Of a stretch of 64,000 bases of DNA, positions 1 to 11,912 are shown one piece after another (position 1 is the stretch's first letter; the number at the start of each line of letters is the position of its first letter). The stretch lies in assembly GCF_003672135.1 (NCBI RefSeq), contig NC_039513.1:8742833-8806832 (forward strand), in the 5' to 3' direction. Source of the stretch: Ooceraea biroi. Its lineage: Eukaryota; Arthropoda; Insecta; Hymenoptera; Formicidae. Below the pieces are notes generated by a model. That model was not told where the DNA came from. It worked only from the letters and a program-made list of their open reading frames with translations, and did not search any database. The position numbers and the translations under genes are program-made.

Positions 1-754
1 AGCAGAATTCCGTGAATAACGATGAAGTTCCTGGAACATTGTCTCATATCAATTATTCCCGCGAGTTACGATTTTTATCGTGCAAATGGGGCACCCTTTG
101 CGCCTGCATGGCAATTCCGAGCCGTTTGCACAAGTTTATTTCCACGAGGAGTTAATTTGCGGCTCGTAGCGCGGTATTTGTTGAGACTTGAACGTGCGGC
201 CGGTCGGTCGGGACGAACGAAATAAAAACGCCCGCGCGAAGTGGTCTCGCTTGACAAATTGTCGCTGAATAAACCGAGTAGTACCTTCTCGCGAATGACG
301 TGCGCAGCATAGCATTGAATAATGGGAGTTATGCGGTTCATAGTTTGCCATGGCCACGTAACAAAGCGAAAGCGAGCTTTTTGAAGATGAATTACGGCGC
401 ACGATTAATTACGAAATTTTTGTTCGTTTTACATCGACCAATACTATAGAATGTCTCACAATTACCGGGTGATTGTTCTGAAATAAAGCCTTTTCAACAT
501 TTTTATTGAAAATCGCAATCATTTTTGATTGACAAACCAAAAGACGGTCAATATCGAAAAACATTTAACACGAAAGTCAATCGATCTCTATTGACTATGA
601 ATGATTTGCAAACTGAGCAAGAAATTAAAAATGCATGACTATAAAATATGCAGGATCTCGGGAGATAATCTGGCACACGTGATCTCTCTTTGAACTCGCG
701 CGCGACCTCTCGAAAGTTCAACTGACGGAAAGCCCGCGAACATCATCGACTTAC
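1..754. other. Left edge, intron of the beat-like gene
   Basis: This stretch lies downstream, in minus-strand sense, of the donor site that ends the beat-like exon at 755, so it is inferred to be intron. The first 350 bases are CpG-rich and open in several frames on both strands, but none of these frames resembles a known domain or has paired splice signals. I see no RNA gene or repeat here. Confidence 0.5.
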
Positions 755-984
755 CTCTTTACCGTTCAAGATGAACGTTAAAACTGCCGGGGGGTAACTC
801 AACCCCGACGTGCACTCCGCTTCGAGGATCTCCCCGACTTCGTAAGAAGGTCGCACCCCGTCGAGTATCGGCGGCCCCTTGGGAGGCACTGCTACGCTCA
901 TGTTCGCCACCCTATAGTCCGTCTGGAAATTCGGTCCTTCGGATGACACCTCGCAGCCGTAAGAGCCCGCCAGATTGGCCTTAC
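755..984 (-). CDS. beat-like protein, exon 3 (end of Ig 1, start of Ig 2)
   Basis: This is the third recognisable coding exon of a beaten-path family cell-surface immunoglobulin protein. The acceptor reads TTGCAG followed by the exon, and the donor is GTAAG at 754-750. It starts in phase with exon 2 (one base carried over) and ends on a whole codon. It encodes the second cysteine of the first Ig domain (motif YGCEVS), the linker with VPPKGPPILDGV, and the first cysteine of a second Ig-like domain (motif EAECTSG). Beat proteins are known in flies as axon-guidance and adhesion molecules that pair with Sidestep-family receptors; applying that role here is inference from family. No stop codon is present, so further exons must lie beyond the left edge. 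The beat paralogue cannot be fixed from these exons. Confidence 0.9.
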
Positions 985-1255
985 CTGCAACATCGCGTCA
1001 GCGAAAAGAGGGTGGATTAAAAATTCGACAGAATAGTACTTAAGTCTCACAAAGATCCTGACGATTGCGCGAGTCTTGATAAGACCTGGCGATAAAACGT
1101 GCTCGCTTCTCGTCGTCGGAGAATTAATCCTCCAATTTGAACTTTATTCTCTGATAAGCATACCCATTAAGCAAAAGCCTTTCACGAAAGCAATCGAAGC
1201 CAAGCCTGAGACATTCATTTTCGACGTTATAGACGTTGTGTAAATAAGTGTGTAC

Positions 1256-1510
1256 CTTTTCGCGTGTTCGGGCCGAGAAGTGTCACTTTCTCGTGATCAC
1301 TGTGACTGATGTCGACATGCACCCCGTCGACGTAGTACTCTCGTCCAGGCGAGCCGGGCATGAACTTGAAGAACTCGATGCCGTCTTTGTACCATGTCAC
1401 CGAGTAGAGATCTTTGCCACCGAGATCGTATTTGCACCTGAGCGTCACCTTTTCCCATCTCGGATCAGCAATGTTGGGTACTTCCAGCGTTTGAATCTGC
1501 AACCCGTTAC
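1256..1510 (-). CDS. beat-like protein, exon 2 (first Ig domain)
   Basis: This exon encodes most of the N-terminal V-type Ig domain. The first Ig cysteine is in LRCKYD, followed by the family's typical LYSVTWYKDGIEFF strand and the HVD element before the next exon. The acceptor is CACAG at 1515-1511 and the donor is GGTAC at 1256-1252. A second possible acceptor (TTGCAG, about 14 bases further in) was rejected because only the outer one keeps the frame with the signal-peptide exon: one G from exon 1 plus GT makes a glycine codon. The exon is 255 bp, and its last base pairs with exon 3 to form another glycine codon. Recognition rests on the beat Ig pattern; the paralogue is not assigned. Confidence 0.92.
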
Positions 1511-2350
1511 CTGTGCGACGAAAAGCACAAACCATTTCCTTATTTTATAACTAAAAATTAATTATCAATGTAACTTAGATTTCAAATGTTTCGAGCGACA
1601 TTAATTTACAAAATTTCTGTTCCCGATTTGTTTTTCATTTTTTTATGTTAAAACAGAATTAAAAATATTACTTTTTTTACGCTACTTTTTTACGCGATGA
1701 AATATAACAATTTGAATGATTTAATTAGTCAGTTATAATAAAAATTGACATTAATAATTCGACATATGAGAGGCCTCGGGAAAAGAGTTATTAATGGAAA
1801 ATATTTTAGCTGTGTAATGGAATCTCAGCGGGAAATAGCATCGTGATGACCGACGTGCGCGTTAATTTATTTATTTATCATGCATCCACAGAACGATTGA
1901 GACACAGCGATAATTAAAAATATTCGATCAACCGAGCGCAATAGAACACTCTAAAGCCGACTGAAATTAAAAGTGGCCGCGAGGCAATTATAATCTCGTG
2001 CGAGATTCTTCAGAGTACCAACAAAAAATTCATCCACGCGTATCCTTTTTGCGGCAATAATAGATGCTTTTTGCGATTTACGCAAAAATCGCAGAATAAA
2101 TATCGCAGACATATAGTGGCAATATAATTTCACAAAATATATTGAAAATACAAAACAAAGTTGCAAATGCTATCATACAGAACAAATTTAGAGGGTATAT
2201 TTGTTATAATATTTTTCAAATAAGTTACAATCACCTATAAAAACATTGATATTTATAAAAATACTGGTATCCGAAGAGTTTATTACTATTCTGTCAGCTT
2301 TAAAAGCAGTGTATGACACTTTTGTTATTAATATCTCAAATAAACGACCA

Positions 2351-2373
2351 AAAGAGAGAGAGAGAGAGAGAGA
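2351..2373. repeat. (GA)n microsatellite
   Basis: A run of about ten AG dinucleotides inside the beat intron. Confidence 0.9.
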
Positions 2374-5300
2374 TTTATCTTCGTTTGGGTTTGTGTACGA
2401 AGCTTCATCTATTAGCGAAGATGACGCGAAGCATTGGAGAACAATTAGAAGAATAAAAATCGCTCGACGGTAACTTTTCTCACGTGCGTCAACATGTGCA
2501 CACGTTTACACACAGTTAAGATTACATAGTTGTGGTATGGTCACACAGCATTTATCGATTTATTTCAAGTACTTTGTTTCGATAACGCTCACTTGTACAA
2601 TACTTTGACGTTTTATATCAATTTAAACGTCGTCGCGTATTTTTCTCTCAAACAAGCCGATCCGCAGAACCAATATGTCGAATCGGTAGCTTTGTATCGG
2701 ATAACGTTTTACATTTATTACAACACGTCCCACGTATTACTCTCATTGTTGTCTCTAATAGTTTTTCGTACCACACACGCGATGAAAGCCCGGCTCTCTC
2801 ACGGCTTATAACCGTTTTTCCTTTCAACCGAGAATTCCCGTTTAGTTAGCAAGTGGTTTCCCGGCGGTTTGACCATTCGCTCGCCGGAACAATAACGGAC
2901 CTTTTTAAATAATTCGTCGGCTTTTCAGGCTTTGTGTTGCAGTAAGCAGTAGTTAACCGGGAATACAATGGAGCCACGCGTACTCCTTTGAGCTTGCTCC
3001 GTTAGTCCGCAGGATAGATACGCGGGGGCCGGGTTGGTTGCCCGCGAGCTTAGTTCCAGAGTGCGAACTCCTAGGGGGAAACCGCGATTCCTGGCTTCTT
3101 CTTTCTCGCGCGTGCTTGCGCGATACGGGATGTCCGCGCCGCGCATTCAATAAAGTACGTATCGGGATACGAATGCGCCCGACGTGCTTTACATTCCGAC
3201 GGCATAAATATATCGAGCGGTGTGTCGAATGCGCGAACGCGCCAAGTTGCGGGCGCATAAACAGGAAAATGGATAAGCCGAAATGGCGCGTATCCCGATC
3301 GCAGGTAAAAGTTGTCACTTGTATGAATAATCAATAGTCACATTCACAATAATGGTCGCGTATATTATCAGATTCGAGATACTCTGTTCCACGCAGCAGT
3401 TTGTTAGCTTTATCGCGTAGAGGTGAACGAAAGCGGTTTGCTGTACAAAGATCGATTTTAGATTAATTTTAATTTCTAACTGTGTAATTTAATAGGGTGT
3501 CGCTAATGCGATTGGAGTAGCCGGTCGATGATTGATTATTAAATTAATAATCGAATTACAGCCCATCCATGCGCGCGCGTACGTGGGGACCTCGCTACGC
3601 GCGCACTCGCTCGGTGTGCGGCACCGCGCGCGAGTTCGTCTATGCATTACGTTTCGAGTGCGCGTTGCGGTCGACGGCCGACGAGGGCTTTCGCTCAAAC
3701 GCGCTCGCGGGAAACACGCGTTTGCGGATTTCTACGCACTGCTTGCAGCGTGCGCGCGTGTGCATGGCACACAGCCGAGAAGCGTTTGACCCGAATCGCC
3801 AACGATGCTTTTCGAAAGCGCCGCGACGAAAGCGTCCGCATGGAACAGCACTTGAGGACCGATATACTATGACGGAAACTCTTTCCGCCGCCGACGATGC
3901 CGGAAACGTTGAATGAACATGCCGGTCGACGCGAGCGTCGTCGTCTTTGCGTCGTCGCTTGCACAGAAGGGGAGTGAGAAAAGAGAGGAATCGGCCGGCC
4001 AAGGAGGAGGGGCCCGGCAAATCGCGCTTCCGCCGCAATAAAATTATAATTGCGAGCCTGCGCGTAACGAGGGGGTTTATAAAGTCTCCCGCTTACCTCG
4101 TTATTATCTGCTACTGCAAACACGAACCGGAATCGGGTCCCGAGTCTCGTAGCAACGCGTGACGGACGTTTTCGTCCGACAGCTCGCGTCCCACGCAATT
4201 AGCGGGGATGCGCGCACGCGAGGATACACGCCAGGAATCAAAGGGGGAAAAGTGGAAAAAATATAGGAGAGAGTTGTCAAGCACGGGCACGCGGGAACTC
4301 GTCCGCAATAAGGGAGCGCAGACGGCGAGAAGGGGGCGGAGAACGAGAGACAGACGGATAGAGTAAAGTAAATATTATATCGCGACGGGATTTCCATGTC
4401 GACCGCACGAAACGATCGTGGAACAATCGCGGCGGAGTCACCCTCCTCCCTGCCCCTCAGTTTCGCGAATTTGAGTGGTTATAGAGTATGGTCGGCGAGT
4501 CCGTGCTTGCGCCGACTGGCATTCAGAGACAACGACGATGTCACAAGCGCGCTAATTGTGTACACCGCGTCGCCCCGATGGGACTTCATTATGCCGATGT
4601 CGAGTGCCGGCGATACGACAGGGAAAAAGGGCTGGGCCACACAAAAGGACGCGATGGGAGGTGCAATTAAAAATTACGGGCTGCAGTGAAAAACCACGAG
4701 AAAATCACGAGAGATAAGCGCTCCACGAGAAAGAAAGAGAGTGCTGTTATCATGCGTGTTAGCGGCAGTTAACGAGATAACACGAAATCGCCCTTAACAA
4801 CATAATAGCGATCTCGTTATTAGTACCGAGAATAGGTGTTTAACTTTTAAGTGTTGTACACGAGCATTTTGCGGAGATAGTTTCGCGCGATATCAGAAAT
4901 AATTCCTAAAGGAATCCGATGTCGGGACGAACAAGCTACGAGACGACGAGATTAAGATGAAAATAAAAATAAAAATTAAAATTTACACGTGGATTACATT
5001 CTTAAGCATCACCTGACTCCATTTCGCGTTCACCCGGAGTCACTTTGTTGCGACAGCGTCATCTGAATATTCCACGACGCAGGAAATATCGCGAGGAGCA
5101 TAAAATAAAGATATATAACTGCCTGAGATGCATCCTCAAATGAAAGCTACGGCGAGAGAAAGAGAGATAGAAAGAGAGCTCAAACGTGTCGCGTGACGGC
5201 TTCGTATCGATTATGCCATTGAATTGGTGAGTTTTAACGCGTCTATAAGTATGCATGCGCGTGTATATGTGTGTATGTAGTCACAACCATAAATAAATTG

Positions 5301-5495
5301 TGGAACAGTCGTCCAGCAAAGGAGCGGCGGACAGTTTCTGCTTTGCGTGCCCAAAGTCTGATGTATCGCATATGCGTGTACGTGTGTGCCCACGCGCGCG
5401 CATTACGACGGACAGTCACATTCGAGAGCATCAAGCTCGTCCAATCGAGAGCACGCCGTGTGCGCGCACAGCATTAATTAGGGGACCCAAAGGCC

Positions 5496-5511
5496 CCCCC
5501 CCCCCCCCCGA
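5496..5511. repeat. Poly-C tract
   Basis: A homopolymer of about fifteen C residues directly after GGGGACCCAAAGG. It is prone to length error in assembly and explains frame breaks in the overlapping spurious open frames. Confidence 0.85.
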
Positions 5512-7399
5512 CACGCGCCTCTCTTTTGCCGCGACCTCGATTGCTATCATCGGCAATCTCGTTATATGAAACTAGGCAACAGCGGATACGGTTATTCCTC
5601 TATTGTCGTGATTACTATCCTCCCTGCCGCGCACACCGTCATTCCGCAGTCTGGTACGCTGCAATTGTGCACCCCCCCCGGGATCTCTTGCCCTCCGGGT
5701 CCAGAGGAGCGTGCGCTCGGAGCGGCGACGACGACGCGATTTCGCAAGAGCCGGATAAATGTGAGAAAAATCGCTTCGAGATGGACGCGGACTCGTTCGA
5801 AGTCACGTTCGAAACCGCACCGAATTCGCATCCGCGCCGACTTCTTTGTGCGACCATCCTCCCCCTGGGCCCTTCTCGCCAGCCCGCGAGCTCGCTGCCG
5901 TGAGGAGAATTTGCAATCCGTCTTCGGAATTCGATATTCGTTGTTTCCATTACGCAATCAGCGTTGCCGTAAAGTACCTTCTGGGTTTAAAACGTTTAAT
6001 AAGAGGACGGAAAGACGAGGACAGGGTGAGATGGTAAATTAGCGGTGGCCGTTATTTTATCGTCCCGCCGACAAATTGAACGACGCTCGCGGAATTACTC
6101 GGCCGGATCTTAATCAAACACGCGGAACAAACTCGAGCGAGATAGTCGTCGTTTGAAATGTCTTTGAAGAAGGACGGCGCGTACGACAGGGCGTACGGTA
6201 AGGATTACAGTCGTCGTGTGGGAACCACGACCGAAAGATTAATTAGACAGATTTAATTACATTTCCTTTTGCTACGACTTACTTTGCTGCAGTTTCATTA
6301 CCGTAAATTTGCTTTGCCTCTGTCCCCGTTGTATGCTGTTTACTTTGCGCGCGGTAGTAGACAACAATACCGGTATATAATACCGTATTGCGTTTCTTGT
6401 TCACAAACATCGTACTTACATCTGCATCGTGTTGCCGCAGTTGCAGGGGAGAAATTTGCGAGAATGGCGGAAATCATCGTACCGCGTACAGGCAAAACTG
6501 GGCGAGCACGTGGCAGAGTTTGCTCTCTTTCTCGTGTCCGCCGTAATACGGTATTATTTATGCAAGCTGATCTTCGCGCTTCTCTCGGACATCAATTTTT
6601 ATTCGATGTTACAAGAGAGACATTTTGTCACCAATAATCTATTCCAAATGCTACGTCGCATTTGGAGCATCAAAGTTACCTCGAGAGAACATATGTATGT
6701 GTACGTGTATGCATATTAACGATATTATATATTTATGCATTGCAACTATCGGAAATGGTACTTCAACGTCATGTTTGAGAAAAATTTTATTACGAAAACC
6801 TAATATAGCAACTAAAACCATAAATTCAATATCAGAATTAAAATTGAAATAATCGGAGCAAAAAGTTCGCGCTATTATGGGAATTGTCGAGGAGATTTGC
6901 TTTCAATTTGGTAATACCGACGAAGCGGTTGCACGCGGATCGAAACTTCGCTTTAACGCTCTGCGGTCGGTGCGAGACAAGAGACACCATAAATACCGCT
7001 CCTACGATCCGCATCCGATGGTTAATTTACACGGCGGACGACAAAGGTCCCTCCTCGACTGCGGCGTCCCTTGGACCGCCTCGGGGGACACCGTGCACCT
7101 GCAGCGCTGGTCGGCCGGCGCAGCTGCACGACCTGCGGAGAGGAGAAATAGCGACCGTAGCGGTGACCACCACGTGCTCTCTGTCACCGTCATGGTGACA
7201 GCGGCCGGGCAAGAAAACCTATGTAGGGTCAGGGCACATCGGGTAAATTCGTAAGCAATTATCCAAACTTGGCGGAACGGGCGCACGACGAGTAGCAGCT
7301 ACTACGGAGTCGGCCATAACGGCATTCCTTACTCCTCCCGCGGGATCGTTCCCGAATTAATGCATAGCTTGTGGCTAGAATACCGTGGTTTGGAAGAGA

Positions 7400-7434
7400 G
7401 ATAAAGAGAGAGAGAGATAGAGAGAGAGAGAGGG
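7400..7434. repeat. (GA)n microsatellite, interrupted
   Basis: A run of AGAGAG with one T interruption, in the beat intron. Confidence 0.9.
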
Positions 7435-8414
7435 CAGCTCGGAAGGGTAGCTTGGCTTTGAGAAGCAATTATCGGACCACCACCTTTCTTTTCCTCTCTT
7501 TCTCTTTCTCACATCCCTCCTGCTTACCACGTCTACTGTCGTTAGTTCCGAATTAAATCCAACTCACGTTCTTCCCGTCGGCGAACATCGGCCGAGCGAT
7601 ACTCACCGCGCTAATATGAACGGGAATTTCTTTTTTCTCCTTTCGAGATATCGATCCATCTCGCACACGCGCGACTGACAAAATGATTAACGAATGGAGA
7701 TGTCAATGTTCGTTATCAATTTTATATGATATGATATTCGCGCTCGGTGCAAACCTTTTTTTCACTCGGGAAAAGCCGCCCTTTGGAGAATGATTAACTT
7801 TATGAAAAATAATACGGGGTCGGCTAACGATGTTTCACGGTTTTGATCCCGCACGTCCATCGACGAGACTTAATTTGGATTCACTTTTGTACGAGAATTC
7901 CGCTTTCATGCTGCTACCATCGGATGTTCCTGCCGCTTCAATTGGAATGATACGGGTGCAACTCGGTTGCCAGCACCAAACGTTTAGTCCTTCGTACTCC
8001 GTTTGAGTACTTAACGGGTACTTAGCAAGGCGGCCATTCGCCGCATGCGGTTTCTCCTCGTCACACTTCATTTTACGGCAACACGGTTTCATTGGCACAC
8101 GAGCTGACTCCACGTACAAGTTAATTGGCCCGCTGCACAAAGACCCTCGAGCGATCATAATCATCCGATCACGAAATACAGACTCTCGGCACACGAGACG
8201 TTAATTTTCGGAAATTCAAGATGAGTATTAATGCAAATATAATTATATAACACTCGTGAAAAACTTTATGTTTTATGCAATAATATGTATGCATAATTCC
8301 GTATTACATCCATCCATATTTATAATAATATTCATGGATAATGCATATTAAATATATCTATATATAAAACATCTAACATGTAATCAATGTATATGTAATA
8401 AATTAATCAAATAC

Positions 8415-8416
<2 letters not shown>

Positions 8417-8458
<42 letters not shown>
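8417..8458. repeat. (TA)n microsatellite at a mariner insertion site
   Basis: Twenty-one TA dinucleotides run directly into the CAGGGTGG terminus of the mariner-type element at 8459. Mariner elements target TA, so the array is a natural landing site, although it could also have expanded after insertion. Confidence 0.92.
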
Positions 8459-8461
<3 letters not shown>

Positions 8462-8769
8462 GGTGGTCCACTTAAATCGATCATCTTAGATATTTCACTT
8501 GTTTTTGATGATACGAAAAAATGTCTAAGGAAAAAGTTGCACCGTTCGAAGGGGCTATCATGATGACAGAACAACAATTTTTTCAAGGCTATTTTTTTCG
8601 GAGATGCAAAGGTCAAGATAATTTTTTTTAATGGAACTACATATTTTTGTTTGCGCAATTTTATAGCCAACATCGTGAGGAGTTCAGCGACCTATGACAA
8701 CATGACCTTTAAATGATCTTGAACGCGGGAAACAGAAAAATCAAACTTTATGCTCTTCAACACAAAAAT

Positions 8770-9528
8770 TTATTTAAAGAGGTGTTCGAAATGATGTCCT
8801 CCGACTTCAATACATTTTCTAATACGATGCACAAATGATACTCTTACCCTTTTTATCATTTCTGAATTTATACTAGCATATGCATTCAAAATGCGCTCTC
8901 TCATGTTCTCTTGTATAGTTGGTACATCATTGTAAACAGTGTTCTTTAACATTCCCCACAAAAAAAAGTCTAAAGGATTCAAATCAGGAGAATGTGCTGG
9001 CCAACTGATATGTCCTCCTCTTCCTATCCAGCGTCCATGGTTAGTGAAAGTTGATTCATCGGTAAACAATATTCTGTTGAAGAAGAATTCATTGACCTCC
9101 AACTGTTGTAGCGCCCATTGACAAAATTCTATTCGATTAATAAAATCATTTCCATGAAGTTCTTGATGCAATGCAATGTGATATGGATGAAATGAGTGGC
9201 GTTTAACAATGCGTAAAACACTTGTCTTGGAAATACCAGTATTTCTTTGTATTTTTCGAGAACTGATATGTGGATTATTTGACACTACAGCCAAAACAGT
9301 AACTTCCGCTGGTTCATTAGTTTCCAAACGAGGTCGCATTTTCTTACGTGAACAAACACTTCCAGTTTCACGAAATGTTGTAATAAGACGGTCAAAAGCA
9401 GCGCGAGACGGTAAACGCTTTTCAGGGTATCTTTGGCCGTACATTCTCTGCGCCTCTGTAGAGCTTCTTCCGCTTTCACCGTAAATAAAAAGCATTTCTA
9501 TTCTTTCCTCTTTCGTATAATCAGTCAT
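8770..9528 (-). pseudogene. Mariner-type transposase, internally deleted (no second catalytic Asp)
   Basis: The 252-residue open frame starts at an ATG. Residues 1 to about 55 form the first helix-turn-helix of the DUF4817-like type (YTKEERIEMLFIYGE, then RYPEKRLPSRAAF). A second helix-turn-helix follows (HISSRKIQRNTGISKTSVLR). The first catalytic aspartate lies in ILFTDES. The frame then jumps from TNHG straight to GRWIGRGGHISW and HSPDLNPLDFFLWG, which carries the third catalytic position. The segment that normally holds the second aspartate is missing, probably some 80 residues, without breaking the frame. The protein should be unable to catalyse transposition, although it might still bind DNA through its intact N-terminal half. 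The C-terminus GGHHFEHLFK is complete. Confidence 0.9.
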
Positions 9529-9671
9529 ATTTAAACTCTGATATCGAGAAGCTCAGGAAATGAACTGAACTGCAAAAGCATTTCACGATCATAAATATTT
9601 ACATACACATACACACACGCACATAATACATGTATGGAATTATTTCAATCTTACATTCCATTGAATTCCAG

Positions 9672-9848
9672 AACATGAGAGTGTTTACCGATGAATCAAT
9701 GTTCACTAACCATGGACAAGTAAATAGAAGAAATATGAACTATTGGACCGTCGAAAATCTAAGGTGGCTTCGATAAGTAGAACGTCCATGGAGCCTTAGA
9801 AAATGTATTGAAGTCGGAGGACATCATTTCGAACACCTCCTTAAATAA
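9672..9848 (+). pseudogene. Mariner-type transposase fragment in the opposite arm
   Basis: On the plus strand, RVFTDESMFTNHG (first catalytic Asp region) is followed by a few unrelated-looking codons, a stop, and then RKCIEVGGHHFEHLLK with a stop. These are pieces of the same kind of transposase as on the minus strand, from a diverged copy, joined by a large deletion. The fragment cannot make a working enzyme. Confidence 0.8.
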
Positions 9849-10161
9849 ATTTTTGTGTTGAAGAGCATAAAGTTTGATTTTTCTGTTTCCCACGTTCAAG
9901 ATCATTTAAAGGTCATGTTGTCATAGGTCGCTGAACTCCTCTCGATGTTGGCTATAAAATTGCGCAAACAAAAATATGTAGTTCCATTTAAAAAAATTAT
10001 CTTGACCTTTGCATCTCCGAAAAAAATAGCCTTGAAAAAATTGTTGTTCTGTCATCATGATAGCCCCTTCGAACGGTGCAACTTTTTCCTTAGACATTTA
10101 TTCGTATCATCAAAAACAAGTGAAATATCTAAGATGATCGATTTAAGTGGACCACCCTGTA

Positions 10162-10435
10162 TATAGGACATAAGATGACATTTTTCGGAAAAATGTTTCA
10201 GACAAAAGTTACTTACTTTTCGATGGAGAATAAGAATCTGCAATAAAAAGTTGGGGTTTCAATTTAAGAAATTGAAGGTGATCTTCGCGTGACCTTCAAA
10301 CGACTATTCAAGGTCAAACCAATGGTATCATCTTATGTCCCCCTCGAAATCGTGACATGTCTGTCTGAAACATTTTTTCGTATCTCTTTTAGTTTTTTAA
10401 AAAATCGACTGTATAAATTAAAATGGGCCACCCTG
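10162..10435. mobile_element. Truncated mariner-type MITE end
   Basis: The right side ends GGGCCACCCTG followed by TATA, the mirror of the CAGGGTGG-type terminus. No matching left terminus is present: the piece starts abruptly beside the TA that closes the neighbouring element. It contains internal inverted motifs (a 13-base stretch at 10166-10178 recurs inverted at 10328-10340, and a TGTTTCAGACA motif recurs inverted near 10370). It is best read as a second, different element of the same superfamily that lost one end. Confidence 0.65.
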
Positions 10436-11912
10436 TATATATATCAATAATGATATATATATTTTCGATTGTGCACTTTGCATACGTCAATATCACAAAC
10501 TCGTGCGTGAGTTCTTGAAGAGATTTACGAGACTCGCGAAGGGCTCGGTTATTCATCTGAGGGGATCAATACGCAGTTCTTTCTCAAGTTACAGTGGCAT
10601 CCACCAAGTGCACGAATAATACGTCTCTCGGGCGGATTTTTGAGCGCACTCGAAGCCGGCGACGTTTGTAAAGCAAACGCGAAACAGTATTTAGATATCT
10701 CGAGAATCGTAGCGCGCTTTGATGAACATCAATAAGACACTCCATCTCCTGGTTGACGGCGGTCGACCGAGCGAGCGGGCGAGCGTTTATGGAGGACGGG
10801 CACGTCGTAAAGAAACGCTCCTCCGCGGCGATTAAAGTGGCAATTGCAGACGGAGGGTAAACTGAACAATGTCGTCACTAATTTCAGCCAATTGCGGCCG
10901 CTCTGTCTCGTTGTCCCGTCACAATGTCCACTCGCTCGCTCTCTCGCTCATGCGTGCAGTCCGGAACGAAATGCGTGTGCGTGCGCTCGGCGCAACGAGC
11001 GAGTGAATTACGCGCGTAAGCGTGCTCGCGGTAATTGCAAGACGAGCTATAAGGAGCCGGGAGAGAGGGGAAAATACCGCAAAGACAGCCGCGATCGCAA
11101 TAAACAATAATACGGCCAATTAAAGCGACGAGCAGTCGCCACGATGTTAACCGCGTGTCCGTGTTCGTCGCGGAACAAGGCTCGCAGCTGAAGAGCGTCC
11201 CTTGGCGAACGGAGCGTCTTCTTTAACGAGGAAGCTTCACACGACGTGCAATATCTGAAAATTAATGTAAGGGCAGAGCGCGCTTAACAGATACACAAAT
11301 TGAAATACTCGGTTGCTCTGCCCCGAATGAAATATTCCACCCCCGAGTTCAAGTGACAATACGCACCCCGGCGGAATCAATGCGCTTATTAGATTACACG
11401 GCGCGCGTCGTATGCGTGACGTTCCGCGCGTGGGTATTCATTTTGCGCGCGGGAGCGCCCCTGGGAGCTTCAATGTACACCCTTATCGCGTGGCGGTGGT
11501 GAATATGCACAGCGATAAGCAACCCTGACGTTTAAGACTACCCAAACTGATCGCTAGAATAAGCGCTGCGTGGGAGCGCTCTCAAATGCCGTACACGTGT
11601 CTGCTCGCACACTTCGGCGGGCAACTGTCTACCTACACTGTCAAGTGTGCCTGTGTGAGTGAGTTACTTAAGCATTGACGCCTTGACGAAACGACGTCTT
11701 TTCCGCTGGCGAACAACTCGACGCTGCAGCCTGACCATTTGACTTCCCGACCCGCCCACATCTCGTAAAACGGTCCACGCGTCTTCCCACAACCGCCCTC
11801 AAATTTTCGAGCAATTTGTATTAATCAGTCCGGCACGTCCTCCCTTCATCCCTCGAAAAAGTCTACCCGCGCGAAGGCGTCGAGCTCAGCGAGCGAGAGC
11901 GACTTGTTTTAA

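Larger units (their letters stand above)
8459..10159 (-). mobile_element. Rearranged Tc1/mariner-type element with two inverted 3' ends
   Basis: The element begins CAGGGTGGTCCACTTAAAT and ends with the inverse complement, flanked by TA on both sides. The terminal inverted repeats are very long: 8459 to about 8815 matches the reverse complement of about 9803-10159 with scattered differences. Each arm carries the end of a transposase gene (peptide KCIEVGGHHFEHL), its 3' untranslated part and the same terminus. The element is therefore made of two 3' halves facing each other, with the usual 5' terminus missing. The minus-strand half keeps a 252-codon transposase frame (8770-9528); the plus-strand half keeps only short pieces (about 9672-9848). 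Between them, 9530-9670 is AT-rich with a CA-rich run. Confidence 0.9.

Noticed and set aside
1490..1500. Alternative acceptor (TTGCAG) for beat exon 2
   Set aside because: Using it shifts the frame relative to the signal-peptide exon; the outer acceptor keeps the Ig frame.
7835..8194. Cysteine-containing minus-strand frame of 119 codons
   Set aside because: No signal peptide, no recognisable cysteine spacing, and no splice context.
8939..9484. Plus-strand frames over the mariner element
   Set aside because: They are antisense shadows of the minus-strand transposase.
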